Shown one piece after another: positions 61,182-64,000 of a stretch of 64,000 nucleotides of DNA. The stretch comes from Frisingicoccus sp902471845 (GTDB lineage Bacteria; Bacillota; Clostridia; Lachnospirales; Lachnospiraceae): the NCBI RefSeq assembly GCF_047030795.1, contig NZ_JBKYIC010000008.1; one strand, 5' to 3'. Both the position numbers and the translations under genes were made by a program. The notes beneath the pieces were generated by a model. The model was not told the origin of the DNA. It searched no databases and saw only the letters and a list, made by a program, of their open reading frames with translations. Numbering within the stretch: the stretch's first letter is position 1; the number at the start of each line of letters is the position of its first letter.

Positions 61182-61886
61182 ATGAGTATAAATTATGTTC
61201 TGATTGGGGCAATGGCGATTCTTTTGATTGCCATCATTGTCGGAGGTATCCGGGGGTTTATTAAAACTTTTTTCGCAGCCTTTTCCGTGGCAATAGCGCT
61301 TTTTGTAGCCGTTCAGGCCGGACCCTATCTTGGAAAGGTACTTCAGCATACCCCGATGTATACGATGATTTCCGGACAGATTGAGGAAAAGCTGGATGCA
61401 TACAGTGAAGCTCAGGCGGAAAAAGTTTCTCAGCAGATTGAAGAGATTAATCGCTATCCTCTGCCTCAGTACCTGAAAAATGCACTGATTGAGAATAATA
61501 ATAATCAGATTTATGAAGCTCTCGGTGTGAGTCAGTTTAATCAATATGTGGCTTCTTATATGGCCTGCCTTGTGTTAAATTCTGTCTCATTTTTGATTGT
61601 TTTTCTTCTGGCATTTATTATATTGAAGGTGATAGAGGCCGGATTGGACTTGATCAGTAAGCTTCCGGTGCTTCACGGAATCAACGTGCTTGGTGGTTTG
61701 GTGTGCGGGGCAATCCACGGCATGATTATTTTATGGATTTTGTGCATTGTCATTACTGTATTTGCATGGACCGGACCAGGTCAGTGGATCAGTGCCCAGA
61801 TAAATGCAAATCCGCTGCTGAGTTTTCTTTATGGTCATAACTTTTTATTGTCTGCATTAACGAACATGGGAAAAATGCTTTTTTGA
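61182..61886 (+). CDS. CvpA-family membrane protein
   Basis: 234 aa, four hydrophobic helices. VGGIRGFIKTFFAAFS near the N-terminus and INVLGGLVCGAIHGMIILWIL near the C-terminus are CvpA signatures. Related to colicin V production and stress; role in Firmicutes unclear. ATG 61182 (TTG 61173 also possible). Confidence 0.9.
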   Translation: MSINYVLIGAMAILLIAIIVGGIRGFIKTFFAAFSVAIALFVAVQAGPYLGKVLQHTPMYTMISGQIEEKLDAYSEAQAEKVSQQIEEINRYPLPQYLKNALIENNNNQIYEALGVSQFNQYVASYMACLVLNSVSFLIVFLLAFIILKVIEAGLDLISKLPVLHGINVLGGLVCGAIHGMIILWILCIVITVFAWTGPGQWISAQINANPLLSFLYGHNFLLSALTNMGKMLF

Positions 61887-61887
61887 T

Positions 61888-61917
61888 AAAATGCGGCTTG
61901 ACAGGCCGCATTTTATT
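61888..61917 (+). terminator. Terminator after cvpA gene
   Basis: AAAATGCGGC/GCCGCATTTT stem, 7-nt loop TTGACAG, TATT tail. The loop contains the next promoter's -35. Confidence 0.85.
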
Positions 61918-61926
61918 ATGTAAGAT
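61898..61926 (+). promoter_or_regulatory. Promoter of MFS-marR operon
   Basis: TTGACA (in the terminator loop) - 17 bp - TAAGAT. Confidence 0.7.
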
Positions 61927-61960
61927 AGTTGTATATACAATGATTGCATATACAACTATG
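61926..61960. promoter_or_regulatory. Palindromic MarR-type operator
   Basis: ATAGTTGTATAT-N11-ATATACAACTAT is a perfect inverted repeat containing two 12-bp sites, TTGTATATACAA (61929-61940) and TTGCATATACAA (61944-61955), just downstream of the -10. Likely bound by the MarR protein encoded at 63202. Confidence 0.8.
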
Positions 61961-61977
61961 TGAGGAGCGATAGGACA

Positions 61978-63186
61978 ATGAAAGAAAAAAACGAAAAAAA
62001 TGGAATAGTTACGCTTCTGCTGATGACAGCAGCCGCCTGTTTTATTTACATGATGAACAGCGGTATAAGGAACAATTTTGGAATTATGCTTCAGGCAATT
62101 ACGGAAAATACAGGTTTAACCTTTGCCTCGGTTAGTTTTGTGCTGGCTATTGCTCAGCTCAGCTTTGGAATTACTCAGCCGATTTCCGGGGTTATTGCTG
62201 AGAAAAGAGGGAGTCGTTTTTCGTTGATTGTCGGCATCGTATGCGTGGTTCTTGGCGCCGGACTCACCCCAATATGTAAAACGACAGTGTCGTTAATACT
62301 GGTTTTGGGGATTATTCTTCCGGGAGGTCTTGGCATGATTTCTTTTGGCGTTATCATGGGGACGATTTCACCGAAAATACCTGAAAAAAATCAGGCAGCT
62401 GTCAATGGTATTGTCAATGCCAGCAGTGGCATAGGGAATACACTTTTTTCGCCGATTATCAGTACGGCTATCAGTGTCGGCGGTCTGGCAACCGGGATGA
62501 AAGTTTTATCCGTATTATCTGTCATGATGATTCCGGTGACGATAGGCATGTGCGGCAAAAGAAAAATTGTAGAGAAAAATATGGAGATATCTGATAAAAT
62601 AAAACCAAATATAAAAAATTTGTTTAAAGATGCTTTCAAGAACCGAAATTACAGGTTTATCGTGATTGGATTTTTTACCTGTGGATTTCATATGGCGATT
62701 ATTACAAATCATCTTGCGACACAGATTATGTCTTACGGGCATTCTTATGCGGCGGCATCCTATGCCTTTTCGATATACGGAATTGCCACCATTCTTGGCT
62801 GTCTGTTTTCCGGGGCTCTGTGTTCCAGATTGCCGATGGAAAGGGTCCTTGGAACGTTATATGGTTCAAGGACAATTATGACGGCTGTTTTTCTTGTTTT
62901 GCCGAAGACCATGCCAATCATATGCATATACATATTTCTCCTTGGATTTACAGGTTCTGCTACGGTAACGCCTGTATCGGCCATATGCGGAAGCCTTTTT
63001 GGCACGCAGGGAGTAACCATATTTTTCAGTTTTGCGTTTTTTGTGCATCAGATCGGCGGATTTTTGTCCGCATGGATTGGGGGCATATGCTTTGAAGGCT
63101 TTGGCAGTTATCTGGGCATCTGGGCGGCAGATATGATTTTGTGTCTGATAGCGGCAGTGGTGAGTTATAAGATTAAAAAGTTTTAG
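61978..63186 (+). CDS. MFS transporter
   Basis: 402 aa, 12 hydrophobic segments. MMNSGIRNNFGIML near the first helix and GVIAEKRGSRFSLIVG (loop 2-3 motif) place it in the major facilitator superfamily, similar to oxalate:formate antiporter-like/monocarboxylate MFS. ATG 61978 follows AGGAG. Operon with the MarR gene. Substrate unknown. Confidence 0.9.
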   Translation: MKEKNEKNGIVTLLLMTAAACFIYMMNSGIRNNFGIMLQAITENTGLTFASVSFVLAIAQLSFGITQPISGVIAEKRGSRFSLIVGIVCVVLGAGLTPICKTTVSLILVLGIILPGGLGMISFGVIMGTISPKIPEKNQAAVNGIVNASSGIGNTLFSPIISTAISVGGLATGMKVLSVLSVMMIPVTIGMCGKRKIVEKNMEISDKIKPNIKNLFKDAFKNRNYRFIVIGFFTCGFHMAIITNHLATQIMSYGHSYAAASYAFSIYGIATILGCLFSGALCSRLPMERVLGTLYGSRTIMTAVFLVLPKTMPIICIYIFLLGFTGSATVTPVSAICGSLFGTQGVTIFFSFAFFVHQIGGFLSAWIGGICFEGFGSYLGIWAADMILCLIAAVVSYKIKKF

Positions 63187-63201
63187 GGGAAGGTGTGGCG
63201 A

Positions 63202-63630
63202 ATGGATAAAAAAATTTTACCCTGTGTGTGTATGAGCGCCCGGAGGGCGGCAAACGCTTTGACTTATTACTATGATAAAATGTTTGAAAATATTGGAATT
63301 ACAGTAAATCAATATTCATTGATGGCGAATATCAATTCAGTCGGCACAACAAATATTACAGACTTAACTCGAATTGTAAAATTAGACAAAAGTACCCTGA
63401 CCCGTACTCTGGCTCCTTTGATTGATACCGGATATATCCATTCGGAACGGGGTAAGAACCGCAGGGAAGTTGTGTTGTCCTTAACTGTGGAAGGAAAAGT
63501 AAAGTTGGAAGAGATCTCTCCGGTCTGGCAGAAGATACAAGAAGAGATGATTACATTTTTAGGTGGAAAAGAGGCAGCAGACAAATTTGTAGACACATTG
63601 ATTCGATTGCAGTCATTAAAGGAAAAATAA
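63202..63630 (+). CDS. MarR-family transcriptional regulator
   Basis: 142 aa. TNITDLTRIVKLDKSTLTRTL is the recognition helix region and GYIHSERGKNRREVVLSLT the wing. ATG 63202 is 9 nt from AGGGGAAGG, 15 bp after the MFS gene. Probably represses the operon through the operator at 61926-61960. Three Cys near the N-terminus (LPCVCMSA) could be redox-sensing. Confidence 0.92.
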   Translation: MDKKILPCVCMSARRAANALTYYYDKMFENIGITVNQYSLMANINSVGTTNITDLTRIVKLDKSTLTRTLAPLIDTGYIHSERGKNRREVVLSLTVEGKVKLEEISPVWQKIQEEMITFLGGKEAADKFVDTLIRLQSLKEK

Positions 63631-63649
63631 TAATTTTTTAAATTTAGTG

Positions 63650-63678
63650 TTGACAAGCTAAAAAAATAGTGGTATCCT
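63650..63678 (+). promoter_or_regulatory. rRNA operon promoter P1
   Basis: TTGACA - 17 bp - TATCCT. Confidence 0.82.
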
Positions 63679-63743
63679 ATCAAAGCTGTCGCAAGAGAGC
63701 AAAACAAGTTGAAAAAAAACAACTTAAAAAAATGAAAAAGATG

Positions 63744-63772
63744 TTGACAAACGCTTGCAACTGTGTTATCCT
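63744..63772 (+). promoter_or_regulatory. rRNA operon promoter P2
   Basis: TTGACA - 17 bp - TATCCT, identical hexamers to P1, 94 bp downstream, as in tandem rrn promoters. Confidence 0.85.
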
Positions 63773-63946
63773 ATAAAAGTTGCACGACGGAAATGAGCAA
63801 CATGAAAAAATGAACATTGACAATTAAACAATAAAACAATCCCGAAAGTTCTTTAAGAGAATTTCAAAAAAACGAATGGTGCCGGAAGGCACTCCAAACA
63901 GTAAAAAACGGGAAGATAACAGCTAGTTGTCATTCTGTTAGGATAT
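63773..63946 (+). other. rRNA leader
   Basis: Leader of about 170 nt with GTTCTTTAAGAG (boxA-like area, about 63849-63860) and a short hairpin GGTGCC-GGAA-GGCACT. A further TTGACA without a -10 occurs here. Confidence 0.6.

Positions 63947-64000
<54 letters not shown>

Noticed and set aside
63813..63818. Third TTGACA in the rRNA leader as a P3 promoter
   Set aside because: No -10 element at 16-18 bp.

Overview
The window looks like chromosomal DNA of a spore-forming, anaerobic, low-GC Gram-positive of the Lachnospiraceae type (Clostridia). The evidence is the 5' end of a clostridial 16S rRNA at the right edge, a YyaC/DUF1256 spore protein, DUF1540, DUF951, DUF2804, DUF5711 and C_GCAxxG_C_C family proteins, a 2[4Fe-4S] ferredoxin, an oxygen-sensitive radical-SAM activase and a long SRP RNA. 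No phage, insertion sequence or CRISPR array was seen; most genes are core or lineage-typical.

Layout. 1-5.1 kb: end of a galactofuranose operon (GlfT2-like transferase, UDP-galactopyranose mutase), a LysR regulator and an aldose epimerase. 5.1-9.9 kb: DUF1540 protein, L,D-transpeptidase, SGNH hydrolase, pyrimidine nucleoside phosphorylase, DUF2804. 9.9-11.5 kb: tRNA-Thr(CGT), DUF951, then rpsF-ssb-rpsR. 11.5-16.3 kb: two paralogous lactate permeases, each behind a pair of TGGT-N3-ACCA operators. 16.3-20.3 kb: amino-acid ABC importer and a CapA-like phosphatase. 20.3-28 kb: C_GCAxxG and DJ-1 proteins, gdpP-rplI-dnaB, MerR regulator, ferredoxin, DUF1858 and mecA. 28-36.3 kb: GH18 lipoprotein, a tandemly duplicated type I toxin-antitoxin locus, and a MacAB-like exporter operon with two adaptors. 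36.3-42.4 kb: T-box-controlled ileS and glgP. 42.4-47.1 kb: response regulator-ABC-ABC-histidine kinase operon and a PadR/DUF2812 pair. 47.2-53.9 kb: mgtE with an overlapping leader ORF, a ProX/YbaK-like deacylase, a HutD-hotdog fusion, DegV, NrdG-like activase, lgt and tadA. 53.9-58.5 kb: SRP RNA, pfkA, dnaX-ybaB-recR, yyaC. 58.6-64 kb: MPN-like/LysM protein, DUF5711, CvpA, an MFS-MarR operon, then twin rRNA promoters and the 16S start.

The most interesting item is at 30.5-31.4 kb. Two nearly identical 28-30 aa holin-like toxin genes lie on the minus strand. Each has its own promoter and a Shine-Dalgarno hairpin, and each faces a convergent plus-strand small RNA with its own promoter and terminator. 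The toxin genes are almost identical, but the segment where toxin 3' UTR and antitoxin RNA overlap has been replaced between the copies while keeping its hairpin fold. This suggests duplication followed by divergence of RNA specificity. Other points: operators lying about 200 bp upstream of the lactate permease promoters, a 54-bp dispersed intergenic repeat (three copies), promoters whose -35 box sits inside the previous gene's terminator, and two unusual domain fusions (HutD-thioesterase; MPN-like-TM-LysM).

All calls come from reading the sequence and translations by eye. Family names rest on recognised motifs, not on database searches, and promoter and terminator calls are pattern matches.
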